Source of the DNA: Sinonovacula constricta
Taxonomy: Eukaryota > Mollusca > Bivalvia > Cardiida > Solecurtidae
NCBI GenBank assembly: GCA_007844125.1
Contig: CM017560.1
Coordinates: forward strand, 73,369 to 137,368
Reading direction: 5' to 3'
DNA length: 64,000 nucleotides
In this document: positions 23,001 through 34,874 of the stretch, piece by piece
Position numbering within the stretch: the first letter of the stretch is position 1
How the letters are laid out: every line of letters starts with the position of its first letter
Notes under the pieces: model-generated
Database searches by the model: none
The model's input: the letters and a program-made list of their open reading frames with translations, nothing else
Told to the model about the DNA's origin: nothing
Translations under genes and position numbers: made by a program

Positions 23001-24234
23001 AAAGCACTGTACGATCACTTTTTCAGATATTACTCCTTTCCTGAAAAATTGCACAGTGATCAAGGCAGGAATTTCGAAAGTAAGGTTATTGGTGAGCTTT
23101 GCAAGCTAGCTGGCACTGCAAAAACGCGTACTACACCGTACCATGCTCAGTCTAACCCATCTGAACGTTTTAATCAGACACTTTTGAAAATGCTCGGAAC
23201 TCTAGAAGCTGACAAAAAAAGCTGATTGGAAAACTTACATAGGTCCTCTTGTTCAAGCATACAATGCTACAATAAGTGATGCAACTGGGTTCTCTCCCCA
23301 TTACCTTATGTTTGGTTGGCATCCCAGGCTTGCTATTGATGCATATCTTGGCACTGGTACTAAAATGAATCACACTGATCCACAAACTTATGCTTCAAAA
23401 CTTAAAAGCAGATTGCAATATGCTTACAAGTTGGCAGCTGATGAATCTGCAAAACAAGGAGCTAAAGGAAAGTTGTACTACGATCGGCGGGCCAAGGCAT
23501 CTTTGCTTGAGGTCGGCGACCGAGTGTTAGTTCTTTCTGTTGGCCACACGGGAAAGCATAAGCTAGCAGATAGGTGGGAAGAACAACCCTATGTGATTGT
23601 TGCTATACCCAACCAAGAAATCCCGGTATATGATGTGCAACGGGAGGATGGACAGGGCAAGATTCGAACCTTGCACCGCAACATGTTGTTGCAGTTCAAT
23701 GCCCTGCCACCTGATCCAGCCCCGCCTGTACTTCATAAAGAAACTAGACCTAGGAGAAAGCATGAGAGTTGTTCTCACGTAGAACCAGAGTCTGATTCTG
23801 ATTCTAGCTTAAGCTCAGGGGTTTATGTTATTCCTCAGAGACGTAGGTTGTATAACCACAACAGGGGTTGCTCTAATCCTACCCTGTCTACTGACAATGT
23901 CAGTAGTGATATTACACATGGTTCAGTTGAATTCGCTGCTGATCGCGCTCATTCACCTTCACTGTCTCTCAAGGATCAAACTCATAACCTCCCTAGCAAT
24001 CAAGCAGTTGAACACTCTGGTCCGGTAGATGATGCATCACCCACCAGAACAGAACAAACTCCAGATATAAATCCTAGAGTTCTGAATCCAATAATTTCTT
24101 CACCTGAAGAATCAGTTGAGCGTCGCTCAACCAGAGTCCGTAAGCCACCTGATCGGTTTGGTCAGTGGGTTTGTCAGTTGGTGACTACACCAAAACCAGT
24201 TAATTCGGTTGATGAAACTGAATATTTTGTTTGA
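19989..24234 (+). pseudogene. pol: Gypsy pol: protease, RT, RNase H, integrase; broken
   Basis: The pol frame opens at 19989, overlapping the gag end by 40 bp in the -1 frame. Protease: LIDTGS, catalytic Asp codon 20160-20162. Reverse transcriptase: about 20960-21700, with FIDD at 21450-21461. RNase H: Asp 21948, Glu 22074 and Asp 22152 codons. Integrase: a His-His-Cys-Cys zinc region (about 22684-22810), then Asp 22881, Asp 23058 and Glu 23163. The chromatin-side tail includes WEEQPYVIV. Lesions: an in-frame TAA at 21255-21257 in RT, and a frameshift in the A7 run 23214-23220 (the frame continues to TGA 24235). In addition only 34 residues separate the last catalytic Asp and Glu instead of the usual 35, with the loss next to the Glu. 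Confidence 0.9.
20019..20025 (+). promoter_or_regulatory. -1 ribosomal frameshift slippery site A AAA AAG
   Basis: The heptamer A AAA AAG is in register with the gag frame and directly precedes the gag stop TAA (20026-20028). The pol frame is exactly -1 and is open across this point. A classic -1 slippery heptamer at the gag/pol boundary explains how Pol would be made. A small CCAC...GTGG stem follows at about 20029-20043, too weak on its own to count as a stimulatory structure. Confidence 0.7.
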
Positions 24235-24658
24235 ATGTAGTTATGATTTTATTTTTTTACTAAATTACTTTCAGTGATAGTGTTGATCGCATTTGTATAG
24301 TTTTATTACCATCACCAGTATTATGATTGGGTCATAATATGGAAGAAAATTATTTCTAAGCTGTTCACTGTATTATACTATTATACTATGCCCAGATATA
24401 TTTTGTATCAAATGTTTTAGTGACAGTATACTGCTTGATTATTTGCAGTTATGGATTTATGGATTTATTTATTTCTGTGGTTTTGGCAGAAATGTGACTT
24501 AAATTGCTTTGACTTTATAGTACTGTTATGTTTGTTAAAAGCAGGCCAATCATTTTGTGTTCTTTAGTTATCAAGCCAAGTATATATGAAGGATGTTGCT
24601 ACTAATAGTAATGAATCCTGATAATTGAGGTTGAAATGCCAGGAGTCATTTACCTCCT

Positions 24659-24669
24659 GGGAGGGAGTA
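24659..24669 (+). other. polypurine tract
   Basis: GGGAGGGAGTA lies immediately before the TGTTACCC start of the 3' LTR, the place where plus-strand priming occurs in LTR retroelements. Confidence 0.6.
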
Positions 24670-25211
24670 TGTTACCCAGGCTTCATTATTATCATTATTA
24701 TTATTATTACTATTTTATTCATGTATCTGTCCTAGTTAGCAATCCTTTAGTGTGAGTGGTCAGTTATGTTTTGTCTAGTAATGTGTGTCCAGTCTGGTGT
24801 GTCCAGTCTCTGTCCACTGTGTCTTGTCTGTAGTGTCTTAAGTGAGTAGTGTGGTAGAACTGGTTTGGTAACTTATCTTTCTAAACAGATCATAACAATC
24901 TAAAAATACTAACCAATCAGCATGCATACTTCTTTTCATTCTCAGAACTAACATCTTAATTAAACTTCACTTTGGGCTAGGTCTTCGACCAGTAAGCATG
25001 TTTTGCTAAAGAATCAAATTTTTGAATATAGTATACCGGTACTTTAAGAACTGCTGCCCGGTTTGGTGTGTTTATTTCTAGTGAGGTTTTATTGTAAATT
25101 TGTTGTTGGTTTTATATAACCTCAGTTAATAAGAAATAATATTCTTGACGTGAAATAAAGAAACTATTGAACCTGCATCGGAACTGTTATTTTTATAACC
25201 CCCGGTTAAAA
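24670..25211 (+). repeat. 3' LTR (542 bp)
   Basis: Starts TGTTACCCAGGC after the purine tract and ends CCCCCGGTTAAAA. The TGTTACC / GGTTAACA ends form a short inverted repeat, with one base changed here compared with the 5' remnant. It contains AAATAAAG near 25153, a likely polyadenylation signal close to the 3' end, and ATCATTATTATTATTATTAC near its start. Confidence 0.75.
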
Positions 25212-25435
25212 TTTACTTATGGACAACATTCCTTCTTTGCATTTTATCGACTGATGTTTACCGCGATCACTCCAATTTCAACGTTTTAATAACGTACATG
25301 TATGTGCTGCGGCCCCAGATATATATAACCAGTTTTTATTTTAAGTCATTTCTTTTAAAGTTGTTAGACAATGTCGAAGCTAGCCATGCTTCCTTTGAGT
25401 AGGTCCATGACTGTTTACATAATTATTATTCATAC

Positions 25436-25459
25436 ATCACGTGGTTGCTTTTCCGCCAT
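25436..25459 (-). CDS. candidate first coding exon with YY1-type start
   Basis: On the minus strand AAAATGGCGG (25453-25462) is both a start codon and a textbook YY1 site. Eight codons (MAEKQPRD) lead to a donor-like GAT|GTATGA at 25436/25435. The region 25430-25500 is richer in CpG than its surroundings (CACGTG, CCCGG, CTCGAG), as expected of a promoter. It faces the spliced minus-strand exons below 16558, but the connection is inferred from orientation only; at least one further exon would be needed for phase. A short ORF on the other strand starts at 25505. Confidence 0.35.
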
Positions 25460-25693
25460 TTTCCGATCAAATCCCGGAAATACTCGAGAGCTGTCGTAAG
25501 AAAAATGTCTAAATATAAACGACCTACCTAAATTCGAAAAGAGGTTTGTATCGGTCAAATATCAACCCATCCCAATGTCATCGTGTGCCCATATTCTCAA
25601 GAAGTCTTTGTTTTTAACCGATGATGGCCTTATTTTTACGATTCTTTTACTTTGAAACGGTCTGCATTGCAACTTTAAGTCTCCTTAGGCATA

Positions 25694-26132
25694 TATAGAT
25701 AGTTTCCACATCAGTAAAAATCCCTTACCTTGGCAGCCATCTTTGGTGGTAACTTCAAGGATTTGCATATGAATTGTATAGAAGGGTAAAATTTATTTCT
25801 TGTAATTTCTAAATAATAAATGAACACAGAATTAATACACTGAAATAACTAAAACAACTTACTCTTACTTAAAACAAAATGAAGAGTGTATCATTTTCGG
25901 TTGTATTTCTTTAACCTTTTAAACTATCAAAATATAGTTTTGATATTTAAAATACTTTATAAAAGCTGTTAAATTTGATATAAAATTCAGTAAAATAGAC
26001 TGAAAACAACACTGTGGTATGTTTTATACAGCATATATTTCCCGATTTCGGCCTGCATTAGCTTCTGCCCACAAAGATGGCTGCCTTAAACTGTCTTATC
26101 AGTGTCGATGAATCAAATGGAAACTATCTATA
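25694..26132 (-). mobile_element. MITE, copy 1 (ends ATAGATAGTTTCCA)
   Basis: The two ends are inverted copies of ATAGATAGTTTCCA. The interior matches 29509-29947 in reverse orientation along its length (for example TTTTACTGAATTTTATATCA and AAACTATATTTTGATAGTTT on the minus strand). Length ~439 bp, no ORF. Target duplications are unclear; the flanking TA could be one. Probably non-autonomous, superfamily unassigned. Confidence 0.75.
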
Positions 26133-29100
26133 TTTGTTCTGTACACGCATTACTTCTTCCCATGCATGAATAACAGACCGTGAGGAGTCTAGGTCATACA
26201 GGGTCAATCCTGCTGCTTCTGAAATCCAACTTTCTAAACACTCTAGCCGGTGTCGCAAGCGACACTGCCCAAAACGAAGACTTCCAATAAAAAGATATAG
26301 TGTATATTTTCAAAGATATAGTGTATATGTTCAATAGCTATTTTATACTGCCAACTAAAGATAAAAGTAATGTAACAGCCAAGACTAACGTCAAAATCTC
26401 AAAAGCCGCTCCAACCATCGGTTTCTTTCAGAACATAAATACACACTGTGTCTGCCCTATGAGTATTGTTAAATAGAAAGATATGAGAAACATACAACAA
26501 CAAAGGACAAAGTTATTCCTTTCCTGATAAATGCAAACGTGACAAAACACAGATACGAGGCAAGACAAAAACAGAGACCGCATAATGAACGATTGACAGA
26601 GCGCTAACATTCATCTTCCTGGTGTGTTTTTTTTAAATTACACACAGTGAAAGAAAAATCGATCAATTTGAAAAGAAACCCACAAAAAAGTAAATTTAGG
26701 TAATGACATCATAAACGTTCATGGTCAAGTGGTTCCAAATTCCCTGGGTCTAAAATAGTAAACTATGCTGAATGCTTCGTCTTCAAAGATAGGACTCGTT
26801 CTAAAGAAACAATGTTTGTGGTATTAGTTGTGGACGCCAACAAGCAGCTTGAAATTATCTTTTAACCTTTACCATACGTTTATGTGTATTTTCTTCTGTG
26901 TAAATTCTGACTCAAATTGTCAAACACTTTTTTAAGCTTGAGCAAAATATCAGCGGAATAAGGAGTCTTCAAGAGCGACCAAATAGTTTGTGTCAGTAGA
27001 CATGGATGAAATACTTGTTATAAAGGCATATTTGTATCCACGAGTGTTTGACCTGGTTTCTGTCTTGATGTCTATTCTTTGTTGAAGGCGAGGTTAATCA
27101 GCACTTGAAGGCTTTGACAATGTAAACACTATATTTAAATATATGCATCTTCACAGAACTACTTTTGTATAGTAAGTCATCTGGGAAACGTTTTATGAAC
27201 AAGACCAGAACTCGGAATTTAAATATATGTATCGGCACAGAATTAGCTTTGTATAATAAGTCAGCTGGGATACGTTTTATGAACTAGACCAAGACTCGAA
27301 TCCACGCAGTGCGGTAGAAATGAGTTATATATGTCGACAAACCGAGTACTAAAACACTTCTTTTTCAAGATACGTATTCATGTTCACTAAGCGAAATTTC
27401 TGTAATTCTGTTTAACAATATATGTATATTTGACACGGATGTAAACTTAACGACCATCAAGAGTGTTGGGCCGGAAACGAAGTACTTCGCGTATAAGATA
27501 AGTTACAATTCATAGTATGGTATGTGTACACATGTATTCTACCTTATACACGAATAATTATACATCATTTGCTATGCAGTAATAGTCATTGAACGTATTG
27601 TGTTTCAATTACATATTTATGCTTTAAAAATCGAACGTGTAACTTTCATAGCAAGACATAATTCCTTGCTGAATTCATACATGTACATGACTAATAAAAT
27701 ATAATTTAAATTCTCAAAAACGTACTTAGAGATTGTAAAATAAAGTTTATGTCTTGTGTCACTGGCTGCGAAATAACACAATATTTAAACAGTTTTGATT
27801 ACTAACGCTTTTAAATAGATTAATGTATTGTATTTGTCCGACATACTTTACACATGTAGTCCATAGTGCATGTTGTATAACCACTAAACATTCCTTCCTT
27901 TTTTATCCTAAAAGAGAACACGTGTAAAAATTGTCAAACGTTGAAATGTCGGCTTCGCCAATTAAAAAAAACACAAAAAACAGCCATTTTTATCAGTGTC
28001 TGGGCAAACGGACTTCGGGTGCCCTTGCCGATTCACGTACAGCTAACAGGAAATTTGTTAAGTTTTACATTCCAGCAGTGAATAAAATTGTGGCCATTTA
28101 ATTGACACCAAGCTATATACATGCTTTGTTTATTCGTAATTTCTTGATTTTATTTTTGTATTTACTTAATATATATTTGTACGTGCTACACAACAGAAAT
28201 GTAAGTATTATCAATAGTCAAAGTGCGTTTCAATTTACGCTTCCTCGTTCGATTTTTTTCATGTGCATCCGACGTTCTGCGTTTACGTTAATGCTAACAA
28301 ACGAAAGACATACGGAATGCCATGATATACATTCGTAGATAGGGTTGACGGCTCGTCACTGTTCAGTTTGTTTTTGTCATCTTCATGACTTTAACTGACA
28401 TTAAGTTTAACAAATCAAAGCGCTTAAAGTACTGTGTTGACAGTATTTTTGGACGCAATTGCCTCTCTTCCTTTCTTGTCAGCAGTATTCAAAGATATTT
28501 TTAGCATTCTGGGATGTGATATTTTGTATATCTTAAAATGTATTCATGTTAGGGTTTAAGTGCAGATAATTACTGCAAACATCTGAAGCTGGCTTTAGTT
28601 TTGCGTCGTTAACACGGAGATATGTACGTCGATGTGGTCATTATCGGGTATTAATACAATCACAAAGGGCCTAGACCTAATTTATCAATCACAATGAAGC
28701 ATATGAACAAAGCAAAGAAAAAAATAATTATAATGTAATATAGCACACAAAGATGTATAATGTGAAATAGGTCACTGTCACTTAGAACATATTTGGACTG
28801 TGCTATTTTACCCGTAAAGGAAAACTGGGGAATTTGAAAAGTTAAACATGTATAAGGGCCGACATGACGTTTATTTTATTCAATTTAAATTCATTAATTT
28901 AAATTCATTTGTTTTTTTGGAGATTTATGAACATTTGAAGAATAAATAAATAAGGAATGTGTTATTACAGACGCTTCCCCAAATAAAACAAATAAAAAGC
29001 ACATTAAGTCCTAAGTGAACCAGATAAAGTCATGCAAATAAGTTTGTTTAATGAACTACGTAGATATCAAATTACCTCTCCTGATATTTATTCCCGATGT

Positions 29101-29508
29101 TTCCATAGGCGTAAATGTTATTGTATGAAGGCATAGCATGTTCTATCTAAATAACACAATCAAAAAGTCAAGGACTTGTTCCCGACACAAAACAAATCGA
29201 AAAAATAAGGAAAGCTCGCCATGAATTTTCAACGCTACTATTAGTTATGCCCACTAGATGCAATATTTGTCCAACCGACCGCCATGAACAGGAAGGAACA
29301 TGTCATTTCCAAAAACTTGTTCTGGCATCCGTCACCATCAAAAGGAAATATGACAGAATTTAAGTATTGCGCATCTTTAATTAAATGCTAAATAGCTGCC
29401 GGGCTCTGGTTTACTTTCTAAGCTGTGCAATTAAGCATAAGAAGTAGGTACGAGAAATCAAATATCAAATGATACCATATAAAATGTACAGTGTTCTTTA
29501 GAAGTTAA
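26133..29508. other. gene-free stretch between MITE copies
   Basis: No convincing ORF or exon. A fragment of the dispersed repeat lies near 26520-26580 (minus sense). An ~86-bp imperfect direct duplication spans about 27130-27300 (both parts contain ATATTTAAATATATG-like text, then CACAGAA...TTTTGTAT and ACGTTTTATGAAC). Otherwise unremarkable AT-rich DNA. Confidence 0.5.
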
Positions 29509-29947
29509 ATAGATAGTTCCCATGTGATGTCATAGGCACTGATAAGACAGGTTAAGACTTACCACTGTGTTGTTGTTGTTTCAGTCTATTTTACTGGATT
29601 TTATATCAAATTTAACAGCTTTTGTATAGTATTTTAAATATCAAATCTACATTTTGATAGTTTAAAAGGTAAAAAAAAATACAACCCAAAAAGATACACT
29701 GTTCATTTTGTTTATGGATGAGCCTATAATTTTATTTATTTCTCTGTACTCATTTTTTTCTGCATTAAGCAATTTTAAAATTATTGTATTCTAAAAATAT
29801 GAATTTCAAGAGCTTTCTAATGGTGTATAGCTTTTAATAATAATAAATAAAATTTACGCTTCTATACATTTCATCTGAAAATCCCTTGAAATTGTCATCA
29901 GATGGATGCCAAAATAAGGGATCTTCACTGATGTTGAAACTATCTAT
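29509..29947 (+). mobile_element. MITE, copy 2 (ends ATAGATAGTT)
   Basis: The left end ATAGATAGTTCCCAT and right end GAAACTATCTAT are inverted copies. The body aligns with the reverse complement of 25694-26132, including CACTGATAAGACAG near the left end. The length is about the same. A (TAA)n-like expansion near 29837 and small indels distinguish it. Confidence 0.75.
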
Positions 29948-30219
29948 AACTTACAATCCCATGTCTGCAGTGATATACAGTTGTGTCCCTTACATCAGCA
30001 CACGTAGCCGTGTAGATTTTAAACAGAAAATTTGGTCTGAGTAAACGTCGTTTAACATCGTCTGACGTATATAACAATTAGAAACAACAGTGTTATTTAT
30101 TTGATAACTGTTAATACCTGTTTTTGGTTTAATCCCCTTGTATTCAGTAGGAAATTATGGACAGGTCCTATGATAATTACCACATTTATTACAATTTGAA
30201 CTGTCATTATTCAAAGATA

Positions 30220-30251
30220 CAGACACATATCATCATCATCACATTTTCATT

Positions 30252-30320
<69 letters not shown>

Positions 30321-30720
30321 TGCATCATCTGCATCATCATCTGCATCATCATCATGATCATCATCACATCATGATCATCATGATCATCATGATGATGATC
30401 ATCATAACAATATCATCAACATTATCACATCATCATCTGCATCATCATCATCATCGTCATCATCATCATCATCATCAAAATATCATCAACATTATCACAT
30501 CATCATCTGCATCATCATCATAACAATATTATCAACATTATCACATCATCATCTGCATCATCATCATCATCGTCATCATCATCATCATCATCAAAATATC
30601 ATCAACATTATCACATCATCATCTGCATCATCTGCATATTCATGATCATCATCACATCATCATCATCATCATCATCGTCATCATCTGCATCATATATATC
30701 ATCTGCATTTTGATCATAGT
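30220..30720. repeat. (CAT)n array with higher-order units
   Basis: A pure (ATC)n run of ~70 bases (30252-30320) passes into interrupted repeats. Within it, a longer unit with AAAATATCATCAACATTATC then ACATCATCATCTGCATCATC recurs near 30475, 30515 and 30592. Long serine-rich frames here are artefacts of the trinucleotide. Confidence 0.9.
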
Positions 30721-31101
30721 TATGATTATCGGCGTGGTCTATGAATATTGTTTTTTTTTGCAAGGGGCTGTCCTGAGCTTTATTTGTCTGTAAAAAAAAT
30801 GTGTTAGAGCAGCACTCAGTTGTCTCATTTTAATAGCCAATAAATACAATGTTCAAACGATATTTTGTCTAAATTAAACCCTTTCTTTTAACCACCAATC
30901 AATGTAAAAAAGGTAATTTCATGTGTGTTAGACTGGAAATTATGAACTGTATACATTTTGCTTTCTTATGTCGCAATTTTAGAAACTAAAAACCTTTAAG
31001 AAAAAATTGAAAGTGGCTTTAGTCAATTCATCGCACTTTGACGATGTAGTTATGTGTAAAGATACATGTACAAGCAATTAACCTTCTTACCCAGCAATAT
31101 A

Positions 31102-31560
31102 ATGTTATAATATAGCATGTTACAAATGGATATTGAGTGTCCAATCGCATTATTGATCCGATATGTATGTTATAATATAGCATGTTACAAATGAATATTG
31201 AGTGTTCAATCGCATTATTGATCCGATATGTATGTTATAATATAGCATGTTACAAATGAATATTGAGTGTCCAATCGCATTATTGATGCAATATGTATGT
31301 TATAATATAGCATGTTACAAATGAATATTGAGTGCCCCATCACAGTATTAATGCAATATGTATGTTATAATATAGCATGTTACAAATGAATATTGAGTGC
31401 CCCATCACAGTATTAATGCAATATGTATGTTATAATATAGCATGTTACAAATGAATATTGAGTGTCCAATCGCATTATTGATGCAATATGTATGTTATAC
31501 TGTAGCATGTTACAAATTGATATTGAGTGCCCCATCACAGTATTGATTCGATCCATATGT
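31102..31560. repeat. 65-bp minisatellite, seven copies of two subtypes
   Basis: Units start ATGTTATAATATAGCATGTT at 31102, 31167, 31232, 31297, 31362, 31427 and 31492, exactly 65 bp apart. A decayed partial unit follows to about 31590. Two variants of the middle section occur, CCAATCGCATTATTGATC-like (units 1, 2, 3, 6) and CCCATCACAGTATTAATG-like (units 4, 5, 7). There is no spacer, so it is a satellite and not a CRISPR array. Confidence 0.95.
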
Positions 31561-34500
31561 TACAATAATCATTATTACAAATGAATAATGTATCAAGTAA
31601 TCATGTAGACCAACATGCTACTTTTAAAAGTGTTCAGTTTCTTTAAATACTTCTCTATTTTGTATTACAGTATTGAATTAACTTTCAAACTAAATTCTAT
31701 TTTTAAAATTTATTAATATTCTATAAACAAAACAAAATTGATATCTTACGATTAAGATATCAATTTTGTTAAAGTCAAGTGTTAAAGACAAATGTTTATG
31801 CATTACGCCGTTGCAACAGATATTAAGTTCCCACACTTGTAAAACCCCAAACAATATTACATGAGTGCATTTGATTCTGCACCAAAAAAAAAGAATTTTA
31901 TTTCCAATCAATGTGACTCTCTCTTGTTTACACTGAGAAATGGGGATTTGCATGTTGAAAACATTCACATGTCAACGGTATTGACGAAAGCATTGTTAGT
32001 TTCATAAAGAAAGATTATTGCTTTGATAACAACATTAAATATGCAATTGTTTGACAAGCGCCATTGAACGTTATTGTTAAACTCATCAATATTCTTGTTT
32101 AATATCACAAAGGCAAGTCTGATTCTCCACCCCCATGAGACCAACTACGCAAACAGTGTCAGCCATCAAATTAATTATTGCAATTGCTTTCGAAGTGGCG
32201 CACACCTAGCTCCGCAGTTTGTAACGCATTACATGTATATCTAACAATTAATTGTTTCTTTTCTATAACATGTCATTAGCTCGATAAGTTCAAGTGAAGC
32301 AACGTGTTTTATATGAAAGTGTCTCCCCCAATCTTCCACAATCTGCGCAGGCAACATTTGTCTGGAGTATTCTGTAGTGCAAAGATACTGAATTTCAATA
32401 ATTTAGAGTCACTGAATTTACAAGTAAAATTATTTTAACTAAAGCATACACTATCAGTACAAATGACAAAAATCACAACAAATCAAACACATCAAAATCA
32501 ATATTGACAAAAAACAGTTCGCAAAATAAAAGAAAATACAAATAACGTCAACTTATTTGTGTTATAAGGGAAATTCGCAATACCTAACACGCCTCCAAAT
32601 TGTTAAAGCAGTTTCATCACATAATGCATTTATTACTCTTGCTACATGCTTGTGTTAACAACAAGTTTATTAAGTAGAAGTATACAGCATTTAAATCTTT
32701 GAATTTTATACATATATCAGTGGCAGTACCCTTATATAAGTATGACACGCATTCCACCCCAATCTCCCCCGTAGGGCCGAATGAGAAATGCTAGGTTAAA
32801 ACCTTTCCATTCATATTAGTTCGTATCCAGACCTGCAGGATTAGAATATACATATCAGATTTATATCAGCATACCACTAGAACAAGTTCCAGACTAGAAG
32901 AAATTAATGTAGAATTAGACGTCGAGTTTTCATTTCACCGAGAGTCACATAAAAAGCATGTTTGGTGGACACGTCAACCAAATTATAACCGGACTAGACA
33001 GCAGTTTTATACGAGAGAAATATGATTGATGTAGAAAAACGTTCAACGTCTGTGTCTAGTCGCCACTTGTTGTTGCTGGTTTACATTTTTAAATTTAAAT
33101 GGTTTCATTAATTAGGTGAAGGAACGACTTTTTGAAAATAAAATAATTTCAACGATCTTAATGCTTTTATTTGCAGCTATGGTTGTAAGAAACTCAATAA
33201 AAACATCAAATTCCATCAATAAATGGCAAAGTTACTTCTGTACCATCATATAAGCAGACCATTTTCAACGGTTTAGTAAGAAAATTTGGTTGCCAACATT
33301 TAGATTGATAGTGATACAGTTTTATGAGGAAAGGCTGTTTTGTGCTGAAAGCTATGCATATTCATAAATTCAGTTGAAATAACACGTTCTTTTGAGAAAA
33401 CGATATGATTTTTTTAAAAATATGTGCAATTAATGTCATTATCATTCACAAAATAGGCAAAAATATGACCACCAAAACAATCAGAAACATTTCTTTCTCA
33501 AACATTGATGTAATTTGCTATTTTATGTAGCATGTTTGTGAAAACACTCAATATGAACCATTTTTATTCATATTAATTCAATTGTATTTTGTAATATTTT
33601 CACCTACAAAATATATATAAATAATATATTTAATATATATTATAATGTATAATATATCACGACATGAAACAAGGCTAAGGTCAGCAAAGTATATGCTACT
33701 TAAGGAAGTTTTATTAAACATATAAACTGCTTAACTCTTCTACATTTACACCAGGGGAAAGAATATTTTCAACAATGATTTCAAAACTCAACACAAAGTT
33801 AACTGTTTACAGGTATACTTGATCCGAAAAGTCAAACTATCAAGATTCAATTACACAAGTTTATTATTCTCACTAACAGTTTTAACACTTCGTCTTTTGA
33901 CTAATTATGTCAAAGATGCAAACTGTCAATAGTTGACAACTGCTTCCAGGAAAAGATTAATTCAGTACATATTCTTCTCTGTTCAATGGTTTACTTTAGT
34001 CCACCATCCAAACTGATCTGAATTGATCCAAACTGATCCAACCACTAAAGAGTTTGTTTAACTATAGTCAAAATACAAACCATGTCATATTATCAAACAC
34101 TCCTCAGCACAAAGTCATTGGTCATTAGTAATTTTTAATACTAATCATTACTTTATTAATCATTACATTAAAATGTATGTATTTTAATACAGGTAATGTT
34201 TTACTGGTTTAAGCCAATAATCCAATCTGATTCGATTCTTACTAAAGTCAAAGATGCAAACTATTTCAGAAGTTCATTTTTTGTTAATTTCCTCTACACT
34301 GACAAGTTAACCTTTTACTGGTTTGCAAACTTGTGATGTAAGGAAATGTCTAATTTGTCTTGCTGACTTGCCTCTTCCGTCTAATGGCCTTTAAATACAT
34401 CTGTACGTCAATCCACTGAAATTGGTAGACTATATTTTAGAAATAAGGTCAAATTTGTATATTTAAAACAATTGCACTCACAACTAAGGTAGTATAAGTT

Positions 34501-34874
34501 GAAATTTCATCTAAATGGTTTTCAAAGCAGGCTACTTCAGTGATTTACGTCAAACGTTCCAAAGGTAAATATGTAAATAGCTAAAATCTCTGCCTTTGAA
34601 AACATTTAAATTCACAATTAAAATGTCGAAGTAAATGATTTTCAAAACAGACTACACTAAGTGTATAAAAGAGGACTATGCTAATGCATAAAATAAAAAG
34701 AAAATTGGGTTTTTGTCTTTATAAATCAATCATGTTTAAATTAATTTAATTAAGATGATTAAGATTTTTTAACTGATATTCAAAACAGGCTATATTCGGC
34801 TTTTATTAAAATCATTATTCAAGCCTAATTAATTAGATTACAAGCAAACTAAATCAATTTTCGTGTTCCTATTT

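Larger units (their letters stand above)
17161..25211 (+). mobile_element. Ty3/Gypsy LTR retrotransposon, 5' LTR mostly lost
   Basis: The order is LTR remnant, primer-binding site, long leader, gag, pol (protease, RT, RNase H, integrase), polypurine tract and 3' LTR, as in Metaviridae. The 542-bp 3' LTR (24670-25211) begins TGTTACCC. Its last ~25 bp match 17161-17188, where only that much of the 5' LTR survives. The leader (17190-19033) is 1.8 kb, AT-rich and without ORF. gag and pol carry two and at least two disabling changes respectively. No target duplication can be read because the 5' flank is gone. Relatively young by its largely open frames, but dead as it stands. Confidence 0.92.

Noticed and set aside
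31102..31560. CRISPR-like array
   Set aside because: Units are contiguous without unique spacers, and the genome is eukaryotic; it is a minisatellite.
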